Part shown: one piece after another, positions 43,139 to 56,074 of the stretch
Layout: every line of letters begins with the position of its first letter
Position numbering within the stretch: the stretch's first letter is position 1
Assembly (NCBI GenBank): GCA_963556695.1
Contig: CAUWAG010000010.1
Location: 3,472,001 to 3,536,000, forward strand
DNA length: 64,000 nt
DNA from: Anthostomella pinea
Lineage: Eukaryota; Ascomycota; Sordariomycetes; Xylariales; Xylariaceae
Direction of reading: 5' to 3'
The notes under the pieces: model-generated
Databases searched by the model: none
What the model was told of the DNA's origin: nothing
What the model saw: only the letters and a program-made list of their open reading frames with translations
Program-made: the position numbers and the translations under genes

Positions 43139-44786
43139 TCAATCAGAATCAGAATCGTCCTTCTTTCCAGTCGACGCACGCTTGGCTGCCTTGGTCGCTT
43201 TCTTCTCAGCCTTCCTCCGCTTGCGCTCTGCCTTCTCCTCTGCTGATTCGCCATCATGCTTCTTGCGCTTCTTGCTGTCCTCGTCCGCTGGAGTCTCAGC
43301 AGGCTCTGCAGCGACTGGGGCTTCTTTGCCAGGTGTCGCAATAGCAGGGGCTTCCGACATGGTGACATCGGCAGCTGGTGTAGGCTCAGTAGGTCCAGCA
43401 GGTGGGCCATAGTCTTTGTACTCGGAGGTCCACTTGGCGGGGGTTTGCTCATTGGCTCGTCCAAATTTGTCCAGCTTTCCTGACGCCTTCATCTTCTTCT
43501 TCTCGGTGGCAGTAGGACCCAGTCCCCATCTGCGGGGGTACAGGTCACGCTCCATGATGCATCGCTTGACCTTGGCTACGACACCGTGGTCACATGAGGA
43601 CATCTCAACGGTAGACATCATTGCGATACCAAGGGCGATGGCCTCACCCTTCGTCGTCATAAGTACAACCTCCTCGTGGGCTTCAATGTTATCCTCTGCG
43701 ATGCCGCATTAGTAGTGATCATGATGCAGTGGGACGGGAGCACATACCGTATCTCAAGAGACCGGGAATCATGAGCTTGGCACCGTAGCAGATAGCGTTG
43801 ACAGTAGAGTCCTTGACCACGATTCTCTTGTAGGAAGTAAGAAGCGTCTCGAGGGGAGCGATGACTTTTCGGAGGTAAGATTCGTCGCGGGTGTTGTCAT
43901 GGATCCATTGGGCATCAAGAACGTCGTGTAGCGTAACCAAGTCCTTCGTCTCGTCCATGGCACCACTTCGCACACGTCGCAGCTCCTGCATGTGAGCGCC
44001 AACACCGAGCAGCAGACCCATGTGTACACATAATGTTCGGATGTATGTTCCGGCTTCGCAGCTAACCCAGAAAATACCAAGATGTCTGTCGTTGTCGAAC
44101 TCGATGACCTTGCTCTCGTGGATGGTTCGGATACGAAGTTGTCGCTTGACGGCGGAGATTAGGGGCGGTCGCTGGAACAGAGCACCAGTCAATGTCTCGA
44201 GGGCTCGCGAAAACTGTGCCTCGCCGCCTGGGAGCTTGTCGTGCAGCCTGATGACGGCAACATATTCCTTTCCGGCTCCTTGCTGCGACTTTACAAGTCG
44301 AGTCGCACGGTCGATGCATACAATCAGGCAGCCCGTGACCTTCGGATCGAGAGTCCCACTGTGGCCGGTCTTCTCAACACTGCAATGACCACGTCAGTTC
44401 TTGTTCTTCTTTCTGCCCGCTGTTTTGCACATACCGAAGCATGCGCTTGACCCAAGCGACGACCTCGTGGCTGGAAGGGTTGGAAGGCTTGTCGAGGTTA
44501 ATGACACCCGAGCTGATGTAGGACTTGAGGTCTCGAGTCAGAGGGTTGCTGCCATTGGGGATGGGAGTGAAGTGGCCGGTTCGGACGAGGACTGGTAAAT
44601 TGGGTTAGCAACAGGTTCTCCTCTCCTCGAAATCCACGTCCGTATGTCGGCGGCCAATCACGTACGCTTGTCGTAGTTCTTCAGCAGCAGTGGCCATGTG
44701 CTCGTGTCCACGGACGGAGTGGCCGCCGTCGGCTTGATGGAGAACTCGTCCGCATCGGGCTTGATTTCCTCCTTCTTGGTCATCAT
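43139..44786 (-). CDS. CBF5: H/ACA snoRNP pseudouridine synthase Cbf5 (488 aa)
   Basis: Exons 44786-44666, 44591-44435, 44379-43748 and 43695-43139 join in phase to 489 codons. The product is dyskerin/Cbf5, the catalytic subunit of box H/ACA snoRNPs that converts uridine to pseudouridine in rRNA; it works in the nucleolus. Landmarks are [31 protein letters not shown], the TruB motif [11 protein letters not shown] with catalytic Asp (D104), [17 protein letters not shown] and [15 protein letters not shown]. The PUA domain runs from [20 protein letters not shown] through [19 protein letters not shown] to [15 protein letters not shown]. The C-terminus has the expected Lys-rich acidic KK-repeat tail. 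Length is normal for fungi. This is the best-conserved gene in the window. Confidence 0.97.
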
Positions 44787-45763
44787 GGTGAACCAGTCGC
44801 GCGGATATATCTACTTGGGACAAGAGAAATAAAGACACTGGCGACGGTGGGTGCGCACGAAGAAGTCGGACTGAAATTCTTCAATGCGATGGAGGTGTCT
44901 GCGGTAAACTCGAAAAAAGCGAAGCTCCAAAAATTTTCGAGCATTGGACCCGAGTGCTGTGGGGCAGCTCTGCGGCAGCTCCAGTCACATCTTGCAATCC
45001 TATCAGAGGCGACAAATTTTACGAGTGGGGCACCAGCCACACAAGCTGTGAAGCTCCAGCCACTGTCCAGGCCCGATTAACATGGTCACTCTCCAGGAGC
45101 GCGAACTGTTGCCCGCTTAAGACATGTCTCTTGAGAAGAAGCTGTGGCTCCTCAACCCATTTTCCAGCCACAATGACGGATGGGTCACGGACCAGGGTAC
45201 AAGGTACCTTGGAGCCCAACTGGTACCCGTTTGTACCAGATTCGTACCCAACTGGGATGATAGCTACTTCTGGGATGGGGACACCACCCATCCCTACTTT
45301 CAATCAAGCAACTTCCAGAATACAGACCAACGGCCCACCATTCGTGACCCTGGTCCTTATTCTGGATACCGCTACCACAAGGCACAAAGCAAGTGGCTTT
45401 CTTGAACGAAGTGTTATTTTAATACAGTCATGCAGATTGATCTCTTTCCTTCTGCATCGCCGCCTATCGACGCTGAGTAATCGAATATCGGAACGGCAAA
45501 GCGACCTTACAGAGATGAACCACCCGGTCTGTAGAGTGTATTGATTGTAGGAATCAAGCCAGAGCTGTGCTTTTTCCACCTCGGCTCCTACGACGACACG
45601 GTAAGAACGTACTTGTGGTATATCCAACATACATCCATCATCTGCTCACACACCGAGACATCCGCGTGCGAAGTAACCAAACACATACCCAACTCCGTGC
45701 CGAAACACCCTACACAAATCAAGTAACCATTACTTCGTCCACATAGACTACCCAGAGGAGCCC
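44787..45763. other. Intergenic, no feature seen
   Basis: Holds the CBF5 promoter on the left and the 3' side of the next minus-strand gene on the right. No extra coding signal is supported. Confidence 0.4.
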
Positions 45764-47205
45764 CTACATGCCTTCATTCCCGCCATCATGATGGCCAGAC
45801 CACGACTGATTCCTCTGCGGCTGCAGTGCAGGCCCATGCCTCCCAGGTAACCCAGGATGGCTGAGCGTCGGCGCCTGAGCCGGCAGCGGCGGAGGCGGCG
45901 GTAACGGGAACGCATACCCGCCAGCGCTGTTCACGCCCTCCTGCAGCTCATACTCGTCGCTCTCTGTATGCATCATCCCCTGGTCAGTATCCGCCCTCTC
46001 CTTGCCCTTGCCGTCGCCCCAGTGCGTAAAAGAGGCGTCGCGGTCCGGACTGAGCGCCACGCCGACATTCCGCGCCTTCTCGACACTGGGCCACGCCGAC
46101 TGGCTGGGTCCGGCGCCTTCGACCGCGCTGACGGGGCTGTTGTACTGCGAGGCGTAGGGCGAGAAGTAGGGCGGGAACGTGGTCTGCGTCGCGGCGCTGA
46201 TGGGCGAGTCCTCCCACCCGCGCAGAGGCCGCTGGCTCGTGGGCGTCTCGAACATCTCGCCGTTGGGCCCGCCGCCACCGTTGGGGTTGGGCCAGTTCTT
46301 GACGTGCTCCTCGCGGCGGCGCAGGTACGCCTTCCGGCGGCGTTTGCCGTTGACCACGACGCCGCAGCCGATGAGCATCAGTAAGAAGACGATGCCCCCG
46401 ATGACGACACCGGCGATCCCGCCGTAGCCCAGTGGGTCAGTGGCTGAGGGGGTGTATGTCGCCGTGGCGGACGGGTCGGTCACGTTGACGAGGGTGGTCG
46501 AGAATATGGCGCCGTCCAGGGGAATTGTCGCCGGTGGTTGGAGCAGAAGTCTGCACGCGCCGGAGAGGATCGAGACGACTACATTGGTTAGTCGACACCT
46601 TGATCTTAGACGCTGGGGCTGACGAACAGTTGTTTAGATAGTGTTCACCGGCCGCAAGCAAGCACCCGCTGCATTTGTCCAGACGAAAATCGGTCCACTG
46701 GCTGCAGTAGCCGTAGGCAGAGACGCTGGAGCTGAGGTTTCCGTATTGGATGGCCTCCATGATGTTTTCACAGGCAAAGCTAGAATAACGTTAGTCTCGT
46801 GCAGGCGTGGGATGATGCAGGAATCCAACCTTGTGGCACACACGCCCTGCTTTTGGAACAGGCACTTGTTTGTGGTATATCGCATGTTGTCTGGGGAGAA
46901 ACCTGATATCAGCAGTGCTTCCGCAAGGGCAAAAGCATGCTCGGTTGGGACATACAAAGCATTGCCTGTAGGTCGGAGACCTCCTGGGTCCCGATCGTCG
47001 TCACGTACGAGCTCGTCGACTCGCAGTTCACGCACGACTCGAACACTGCGCCATTCGAGGTCCCATATGCGGACTCGTCGCACACAATTTGGTCGTCCGT
47101 CGTCGTGGGCACATTGCCGCATTTCGGCGCGCATTGCGATCCTTGGGTGACGAGCAGAGCGGCCGTCGAGCGCAAGAGCGCTGTCAGCACCAGAGCTCGC
47201 GACAT
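45764..47205 (-). CDS. Cys-rich single-pass membrane protein, paralogue 2 (425 aa)
   Basis: Exons 47205-46956, 46890-46830, 46779-46628 and 46578-45764 join in phase (426 codons). The signal peptide is short (MSRALVLTALLRSTAALLV). The ectodomain has the family cysteines (CAPKCGN, CVNC, NKCLF, YGYCSQW, CSGCLL) and ends at a conserved phase-1 junction before a VVSILSGAC segment. The membrane span is GIAGVVIGGIVFLLMLIGCG, followed by a basic GKRRRK patch and a Pro/Gly-rich tail with a PPPPPP run. It has one intron more than the paralogues, within the second exon, with a non-standard GTTGGA donor. Function is unknown, as for its relatives. Confidence 0.82.
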
Positions 47206-49732
47206 GGCCGCTGCCTTCTTTGCTCGCTCGGTGCTCTTACGCGGGCGCCGCTTCGTGAGGTGCGATGATGAGGTAGGTGATGCGAGGGAACCGTCGAAGT
47301 GTGGGGTTGTAGGGACCTCGAGGCTTTAACCCTTTTACTTGGTGTCGCACAGAGAGTCCTGACTGTCCGGACGGCGTTACATCAGCTTATAGAGGTCGAA
47401 TTCCGTGGCTGGTAGGTCGCAGGCTTGCTTTCGAGGGCTCTATGGAAATGTCGCTCGAGCTCTTCGATATGAGGCGGGGTCAACGACGTATGTCTATAGT
47501 ACTATAGACTCATGGTCACTCTCGCAAGCTTCGTTGTGGAGCAACGGCGATGCAAGGGACAGCTAGGGGCGCTTCGTTGAAGTGTGAATGTGATACCATA
47601 CTCTTGTCCACAACGGTTGCTCGTTTGGGGACAAGACAGAAAGATGCCACCATTGTGAACAAACATCGCCGCTGCCGTGGCCCCCAGACCCAAGGCCACT
47701 CGAACGACACCGCCATGCACACCACCGAGGGGGGTCCAAGGGGCGCCCTCAATGATTCGACGAGCCGACGGGGATCTTCCTGGGATGAGGTTGGGGGCCA
47801 GACGCAAGACGAGGAGCGTCAACCACTGAGGTCGCGCAGCACACCTCTGCACCTGTGATCGTCATCCTATCGGCTGCACGGTTCCCTGCAAGATCCCCGG
47901 CCCCGGTGGGGGTGGCGGATTGGCAGCTCGCGGGTACGGCCGTCTCATTGGCGATGCTTGGAGGTTGGCGAGCCCTCGTGGCATCCAATCAACGCCGACT
48001 GGACCGGGTCTTGATCGCTGCTCCCTGTCGACTGTTGGCCCCCCGAGCGGCCACCCTCTTTTTGTATGCCTCAATCCGGTTCACTGCTCTGTGAGCCATC
48101 CTTTGCGTCCAGACATTGGGGGATTATCCTGGGGTCTGCGCGCCCCGAGGGTTCTCTGGGCGCTCTATTCCTTCTCAATGCAGAGGCTTATTACGTGACG
48201 GCCGCGACCCAAGCAATTAGCCGTGATGGCTTACTATGCAGCTTCATTCCAGGCAACTCGGCAACAGCTAGGGTGCATCACTGCAACCTCACGGCGGCCC
48301 AAGTCGAGGCCTGAGTGGCTGACCGACCTACCTATCTGGGTACCCTACAGTATGCGTATGTCACGGTCCAGAACAGTCAACTCCTTCTCCTGAGTTTCGA
48401 CGAGCGTATCACAGAAGATGCGACGACATGAGCGAGCCGCCCGGAAACTTGTCTGTCCTTGGCTAAGCGAACCCAGCTGTCGGGAGTTTACGACAGCAGC
48501 ACGATTCGCGACGTACGTGAAGTCGTGACTATGTCTCTACTGGAGTATACAGTGGTGAGGCAGATTTCCAATGGTCTGGGGGGCGCGTGGCTGTAAGCTG
48601 TAGATCAGGTGTCGTTGACGGCCAACGAGTGGTGGCCAACTCGAACGGCCGCCCAATGGGGCCAACAAGTGTTCCTGTCTGTCTGGCGGTAGGCATCTCA
48701 TTTACTCGACAAGTGCAATAAATGCCAGCGGCACATCTCTCACGGCCTGCCGAAAGTTCGGCTAGGTTGATTCTCCCTTCCCAAAAGTCGGCATGCCGAC
48801 GTCAAAAGCCCCCAGTCAACTCAACTGTCCACGACCCGATACGTACGATTGGGACCTTTTAAGCGCCGACTGGACGCCTGATGCCCGGATGCATGAAAGT
48901 CCCACTGAACAAACCCCACCGATTCGGCATATTGTATCGGAATTCTAGCGCGCATCACCAACACGCATATGTGCGCGGTCACGACTGGCCAGTTGTGCCA
49001 ATGATTGCCCGTCCCGGCTGGATGGTAACAGACGTGATTCGGCGAGATAAGACCAGTGACATGCTCCTCGGCGCTTACAATGCTTGCCCGCCTCGCCACG
49101 TCGAGATTTTGTAGGGCCGGCACGGCAGCAGGACTGGTAGCGATCGGGAAGGGCAGGCGCTTCGGGGGGTGTCTCCCGAGGTTGAGTGTTGGACTCTATG
49201 TATGTAGAGAGTAGAACGATTTTCTCTTCCTGGGTTTTTTTTAATCTTTCGAAGACCAACACTGTCTTGTATATTCGTTCTTGATCCTGTGTGCCTCTCC
49301 TTGGAGGGACTTCAGACCTCGTTGCTGTCGTCGAGAAGTTCATGCCCTCGCGGTTTCAACAGTCTGGCCTGCCTCGACCGAGGCCACGGCGAGCTGGGAG
49401 CCTTCTATCAAGCCAGGAACATCTGCTTGTTGAGCACGAGGCATTGGCCAAATAGGCCTCATGGACAATTACTGGTACGTCAACGTCTCTACTCAAGCAC
49501 ATCATCGTATCGTAATTTGCAGGAAGTGCATTCATTCACCGTCAAAGATAACCAATTCCCTTGGTACATGATCTCGTTCATCAGAGGCGACGCCAGGATC
49601 CTCCGGTCCTGCTACTTATGTCATATGCTGACGTGTGCAACGTCGCTAGTATCTACAATAATACATGAGGTCCGCATCTTCAAGTTCCTTCCTAACTCCT
49701 CGCTGAAATAAGGAACCATGATAACAAGAAAT
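47206..49732. other. Intergenic, 2.5 kb
   Basis: Several open stretches in conflicting frames but no recognisable exon, repeat or RNA gene. Confidence 0.4.
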
Positions 49733-52571
49733 TTACCAGACCGCACTTCTTGGCCTATCTGCTTGTATGCCACCTCTTTGGTTCAAGCACTTGAGTGGCA
49801 CCACTGGTGCTTGGTACTTGGGCGGAGGAGGGACGCTTTGATGGCCATTGCCACTGTCATAATCCGGTGGTAGTACCATGGCCTTGGGCGTCGGTGGCAT
49901 CCTCTCTGGGGTGCGGTCTGGGATGGTCAGTCCCGTTCCCGGCGTGTCAACCGCTACAATGGAAGAAGCATATACACCGGGGCTCGGCTGCACAGCTCGA
50001 GGAGGAGACTTGACAGGAGTATTCGCCGAGGATGATGACCCTTTGGCAAGTGTCTTGTAAGAGTCCCTTTCGTATGTCTTCCTGGTTCGAATAGGCACCG
50101 TAACTTGGTGCTCGACGATCGGGTCTGGGCTCTTGTGTCTAGAGTGCTCGCCGGGAAAGGTCGGGACCTCCTGCCGGTGCCGACGAGATGGAGGTGATGC
50201 CATACTCGAGAGACCATGTCTCTCGTGCCGATGGACATCTCGTACCTCTGTCGGTGATTGACGAGTATGATGGTGGTCACTTCCCGATGCGAGCGGAGAG
50301 GCGACTTTGTTGCGCGAAGCTTTTCTTGACAATAGTTTTGGCGTCGATGCGTTATCACTGCGATGACGATCACGGCTCATGGGACGCTCAGGCGACAGTT
50401 CGTCCCCCAGCGAAGCAAACGCGGCGGTGCTGTTTGTACGAGTTCTTTCGCTGCCATGTCGCAAGGAGTCGATATGCGTCGGGGTGTTTCGCGAGCTCGA
50501 GCGAGTTGGACGCTCGTCCGAGTTGACGGCCTTTTTCTTTGGGATGAAATCTCTGCGTTGGGTGACGTAGTCATCTTCGTCCACATGACATACTAGACTG
50601 TCACGTTTCGAGCGGTTGGCCTTCTCGCCTTCGAACACCATGAGGTCCGCGCCGAGCCTCTCTAGGTCTGGAGACACGGGACATTGCTGCATTTCGGAAC
50701 TCGCATGCGATGAAAATTGCGGTGCATCTCGTTCAGGCTTCTCGATGGCGTTTCGAGACCCATGATCTGGCAATTTGCCCTGGTTGTGGCGGACCTCGTT
50801 GGAGGGCAGCTGCACGTGCTGATGAAGGTTCGAAGTCATCCGCCGCGGTCGGTCCACTAGCTGCTCACCTCGAGCGTTGCTGCTTGCATTCTGCGATGTG
50901 AAGCGGCCCTCATTACGAGACTTGGTTGAACCCGGCCGGTCAATGTATGCCTCCGTGCTGATGGTTTTGTCACGTAACACATCCACCAATGAGGAGAACT
51001 CAGTGCCCGAATCTAGGTCGGCATGTCGCGGACCGGGGCTATCTTGTGGGACAAGATCCCCATCCCTAGCCTGATCTGCTCGCAGGGAGTTGCGCCAATC
51101 CTCATAATTGTCATGAACTCCCACGTTGGGAAGTTGAGCTGTCACTGGCACTCCTGAAGCAGGCTGGCCCCAGAAGTATCGTGGTGAGACCGGGGACTCG
51201 TCATATACTGCTGAGTTGACGAGAACATGATTTCCAACTGCTATGCTGGAATTGTCTCTGGCGGCATCTGATATCTTCGGATCCATAGCCCGACCATCAG
51301 GTGCACCTTGGTTGTTTGAGAAGGATCCGGATGACAAGTCCGACCCGTTCGAAGATTCGGCATCCCGATGTTCATCGCCTGGAGGGGTCCGGGGCTCACT
51401 GCCAGGCAACACAGCAGATATCAGTTCTTCTTCCTCCCCTGGGCGGTAGACCAACTTGGCAAATCCAGGCTTCGACGTATCGACGACCAGGAGCTCTTTC
51501 TCGCCGCGGCCAAGAAGACCGTATACAGTGACTTCCCCATTCTGTATACCAACAACGGCGCTGGTTCCTGCATAGACAGCATCGTCTTCGATTCCAGTAC
51601 GATTCGCAAATATGATAATGATTTCCTCTTGATTTTCCGATCTGATCAAAGGCTCCATCCGTGAGATCCAGTATGTGAGGGTATCCATGTCGGGCTCCTT
51701 GGGCTTGCAACTGAACGAGGAGGCATCTTCGCGAGTAAGCCAGGCCATAGACACCACTACGACATTCGCAGACACATCTAATGCATGAAAAGCGAACTCA
51801 TACGCACTCCATGGGGCTTCAAACTTATACGGGCTGGGAATGGTTAGCATCATTTGATCTCCCTAAGTACGACCAAAGCTCACTTAATATCCATGCCTAA
51901 ATAGCCCTGGAGTCAGTATAAAGAGGTTACACGAGCTACATGGAGGAGAGCGCCTACATATTCCCATAGAGATCTTCCCCAGCCCAGGAACGTGGCCTTT
52001 GAAGAAACCGGACCCTTCCAGGGCCCATGTTTCGTCTGTATAGTACAGATGTGATTTCCTGTAGTGACCCCATGTGTCGCCCTCCTCATTCACGATGATG
52101 GCGGAATTGTAGTACTCCGGCGACGTAGGCCACTTGAACGAAACATCAGCTGTCTCTGGATATCCTACCACCACTTTGCAGTTGTGCTTGAGAGCGGTCG
52201 TACGGGCCCAGACAGATGTGATACCGGCGCCGGTGGGTTCGAGGAACGGAGCGATATCGTGCAGCGACTTGAAGTTGTACCCTAGGCGAGTCAGCTGTGA
52301 TGTCGTTCTCAGTGCCGACGGATATATCGCGCAATCTCAATGCAATCCCGGAACCAAATGCGCAATCCACGACAAGACTATATGCGCCGCTCAGACGCAT
52401 AGATAACCGCCAACCTTGACGCTATGGCGACGTACCAGAGAATGCCAGCTCGGGGAGGACTAGCAAATCCAGATCCCCTAGATCCGACCTGTTGAGGATG
52501 GCATCGGCTCGATTGAGGTTATTGTCGATATCGCCGACCTTTGGCGCGAACTGCAGGCAACCTATCTTCAT
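49733..52571 (-). CDS. NTA1: NTA1-like N-terminal amidase with long tail (857 aa)
   Basis: Exons 52571-52436, 52281-51958, 51896-51884 (only 13 nt) and 51833-49733 join in phase to 858 codons. The first 270 residues are a nitrilase-superfamily domain with the Glu-Lys-Cys triad: LVLPELAFSG (E41), GHYRKSHLYYTDE (K121) and GICMDINPYKFEAPW (C154). The last is typical of protein N-terminal Asn/Gln amidohydrolase Nta1 of the N-degron pathway, which exposes Asp/Glu for arginylation. About 580 further residues are low-complexity, rich in Ser, Arg, His and Pro (for example RHKSPDP), and predicted disordered. Yeast Nta1 lacks such a tail. The 13-nt micro-exon carries the residues after the catalytic Cys, so correct splicing is essential for activity. 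Confidence 0.88.
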
Positions 52572-55500
52572 TTTGGCGGCAGTCTCCAAGGTATCGCAGT
52601 CTCGATGAGGGGTCGTCGTCGCAGACCGAGTCGCCCGGCGCAGGCGTCGTTGGAACTCGGAAGTCGTCCCCGGCTCTCCGCTGGGCAGCTCGCGAATGAC
52701 ACAGCTGTCAATCAGGCAAAAGAGGCAAGCATTCTGCGCGTGTACACACAATCTAAACACATGGAGGAGATATAACAACCTTGGGAAGACAGTCGGGGTT
52801 CACAGGTACCTCCTAACCGTTAGTCGATCTCCAAGACGCCCACCTTCGTCACCGTCTACTGCAGCGACCCTGCGTTTTAGAGACTTTCTGGAACCGAGTG
52901 GGCTCTGGGAATACATCTCGAATGTCTTCGGCGATTGGTGTTTTGAGGTAATCAGGTGGGGCACAGCGGGCACCACTGCATGTGGGGTAGATCGCTGCGG
53001 GTCGGGTACAAAGCTGACCACTCACAGGACACCGTTTAGCGCTGCTTCCCCATCGCACACGTACAGTCGGCACCTGCCACCCGAGCCGCCCCCCTTGATG
53101 CTTAACCTATGACGAGAAATGTATCCTACATCTCGTCCTGTACGGCCAGGTACCTCATCTCTATTTCGGGATCTGTCGATTCACTACATCATTTGAATCA
53201 TTTCGGTTCTGACATCGTGGCACGCGGAGCCTATGATTCCCATCGTCTTGGGGACAGTCCTCGGTCACGCAGACGGATTCCAGCCCCTGAAAGGCAGATG
53301 GGCACACTCGTGTTCCTCTGCTCCTCATCCACAGACCTCGGAGCCTTAATTGTAGAGATGATACGCAGGTAAGTTGATCCGGAGGAACTACTCACGCAGC
53401 GTCCTCTGCAAAGAGGATCGCCAACATGCATCACACTTCCCCATCACGCCATTACAGTAATGCCACTCTCGGCTCTTTACTGTTGGCTCTCAGCTGATGT
53501 GAGTACCAGTGGCGGAACACCCGGCGCAAGCATCCGACCACCACGTAACTACCTACCTGGTACCTAAGCCAGCCAACCCCCCGCTTTTACGAGCCTCGTT
53601 TCTTGGAGTCGAGTGATCCAAGTGTCCATTCTCGTCTAATTCGCCGTTGACGGTCTCGTACAAGCTCCTCCTTCCACGGTCTCGTGGTGTGCCTACTGCC
53701 GGCATCACCAGTCTGCCTGCGCGCACATCCTTGCTCTTAAACTCATTCGGCGTCGTTGCACATCGTGTGAATTTGGAGTAGAGAGTCGCACGGAGTATAT
53801 CTTAACGGACACCGGAGCCAGTCTCCTCGCCCAGTGAGGCTGATATAGGACGGGGTCTACGCCGCAGTCAGGTTTCGACTCTTGCCGACGACGTGGCCTT
53901 CTCGAATTGAGACGGAATGTCGCTATGTGAGTGGTTTCCACATCTCATGGCAATATGTAGGCGCTGGCCCGTTATTCGGCCACACCATCATATCCATGGA
54001 ATCGCGCTTATGGGCGCTTGGTTGCGCTTGGGAGTCGAGCTGCTCGAACGCTTGGCTCCCACATAAACTTTGACGAATCCCCAAAGCAGCAATCCGCAAG
54101 GTTCAGCATCTGCATATCTCAGCAGCTGGAGTAAGATTGACTAAGTTTTCTCTAGCATCTATAACTTACTTGGCTTTATGTGGGAACGCCCACAAGATGG
54201 GGAGATGTTTGAGTCGTGATATTTTCGAGAAACAGGTGCGGTACCAACTCTTTTATCGGCTTTCTGCCCTTCCCCATTCAGAAGCACAAACGTCTATCTA
54301 GTTAGATTCACGTCTGCACCAAGACTCGGGACATCTTTGTATGTCTTTCACTTTCGTATTCCGAGTGGAAGGTCCCGCGTCCCCGTTTCTTCGTGCTGAT
54401 GCTCGATGTTTCCCAAATATGGACAGTTCCGTATCTGCATGTAGGGCGAAAAGATGCCCGCAGGAGCCCACGGTATATAAAAAGGTTGATAGAAAGGGCT
54501 GTGGGTAGAAGGAAAAGCAGTCTGGGTTAAGAGGGAGAAGATGACGAGTGCTGGCTGTCTATTGCTAGCAGGTGCAGCGGACAACAATCCATGATATGCT
54601 TCAATTGTTGAGCACGAGCTTTTTCACTTCAACGTCCTATTTGAGAGACGGCGTCTTTCCAACGGGCACAAACCCTATGCTTCACATGGCATACAGATCT
54701 CCAACGTCAAGCGTAGTTCGCAACTTGAGCTATAAGAACGCAGGTTCTGGGCCCTTCGCGAGTCTCTCTCTCTCTCTCTCTCTTGTCAGAAGTATGGGAG
54801 TTCATGATTATGTACGAAAGTAGGGCTCGCGAGCTCGGCCGATTTGAAGACGGAGATGGATTCTGATGTCGGCGATAGTATCGGTGCTGCCGGGGTCCTC
54901 GCCAAGTCGGGATGCACATGCGCAATGCAGCTATCGTCACGGTCACACTGCTTGCTATAATTGGGTCTACGAGGCCGGCCACTTGTCGTCCCTTGCTTAT
55001 TGGCGCCAACGGTGCGGCAAAATCCAATATCTATCCCCAGCTGCCAGCGCTTCCGCGCTTGAGGGCGGGCTTATGGAGATGGAGGGGAGCTGCATGGGTG
55101 CTTTTCCCGAGTACCTTCCGTGAAGAGCCCAACATCTTTCCGACGACACGGGTAGCCAGGCAGGATCGAGTTCACTGCCACCTCCGCACTCCGCTAAATA
55201 GCCTCAGGTTTCGGCTCGTTGGTAACACACCTGTTGGGCGGGGACGGAATCGTTTCCTGAGCCTCATTCTCGAAGACTGCTGTTCAGCTTCTGGAACTCC
55301 CGACGCTTAAAGTCTATTGGGCCGAAGTTTCCTCGGGTGGGGATTGGATGGCCGCCCAAGCTGGCCGGCGTCTGCAACACCATTCACATCCCTTGCTGAT
55401 GCTTCTTCCACTTCTTGCATGCCGGGGTGCCCAAGCGCCCACGACCCCACGACCCCTGCTAACGCTCGAGTCGTCCATTTACAGGCTCACATGCAGACCC

Positions 55501-56074
55501 TCCCCACGACTCACACACCTCCAAGTGGCAGCTGTCATGAATTGCTATTGGCCTGCCCGGTATTGCGCGGCCGGGTTAAAGGCCAGACTCGCAGACGGGC
55601 CTGCATTTCATTGAATCGTGTGCGCGACCAGGAACTTCCGGTGGCGCCATTGGCAAGGACGACCCATCCATCTGGGCCAACGATATTGATGTCTGTTATG
55701 AGAAGCGCGCTCCACACGCCAACATACCTACCATCCCCTGGGCCTTTCTACAGCTTCACGGAATTTCTCAAATTAGGCAAAGTGCCATGCTGCCATGCTG
55801 GAGCCGCCGCCTGGCCTGCGAGGCGCACCGGTGCCAAGTGAACATGCAGGGCCGACATATAGACATCACAGCTCCTCGAGGGTGAGCTTGCCTTAGTTCA
55901 GTTCTTACATCTGGTCCTCTTCCCATAGCGGAGCTCGCCTTCGATTGAGTCTTCGTGCAATAGTCTCTTCCAGTATCATCCCAGTGCTACTCTAGTGTTT
56001 GCCATGGTCAAGATTTGGGAACAACGTCACACCACCTACTCTCTCGTCACACTTCAAGCATCCTCTAGAGCATC
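52572..56074. other. Intergenic, 3.5 kb
   Basis: Mostly featureless. A (TC)n tract lies at about 54762-54782. A leader with CT-rich stretches precedes the gene at 56075. Long plus-strand open stretches at 55317-55841 have no domain and look like chance. Confidence 0.4.

Noticed and set aside
45968..46384. Plus-strand frame opposite the 45.8-kb membrane protein
   Set aside because: Antisense shadow of the Pro/Gly-rich tail; no independent features.
55317..55841. Plus-strand frame of 174 codons
   Set aside because: Pro/Ser/Thr-rich chance frame without start context, signal peptide or domain.
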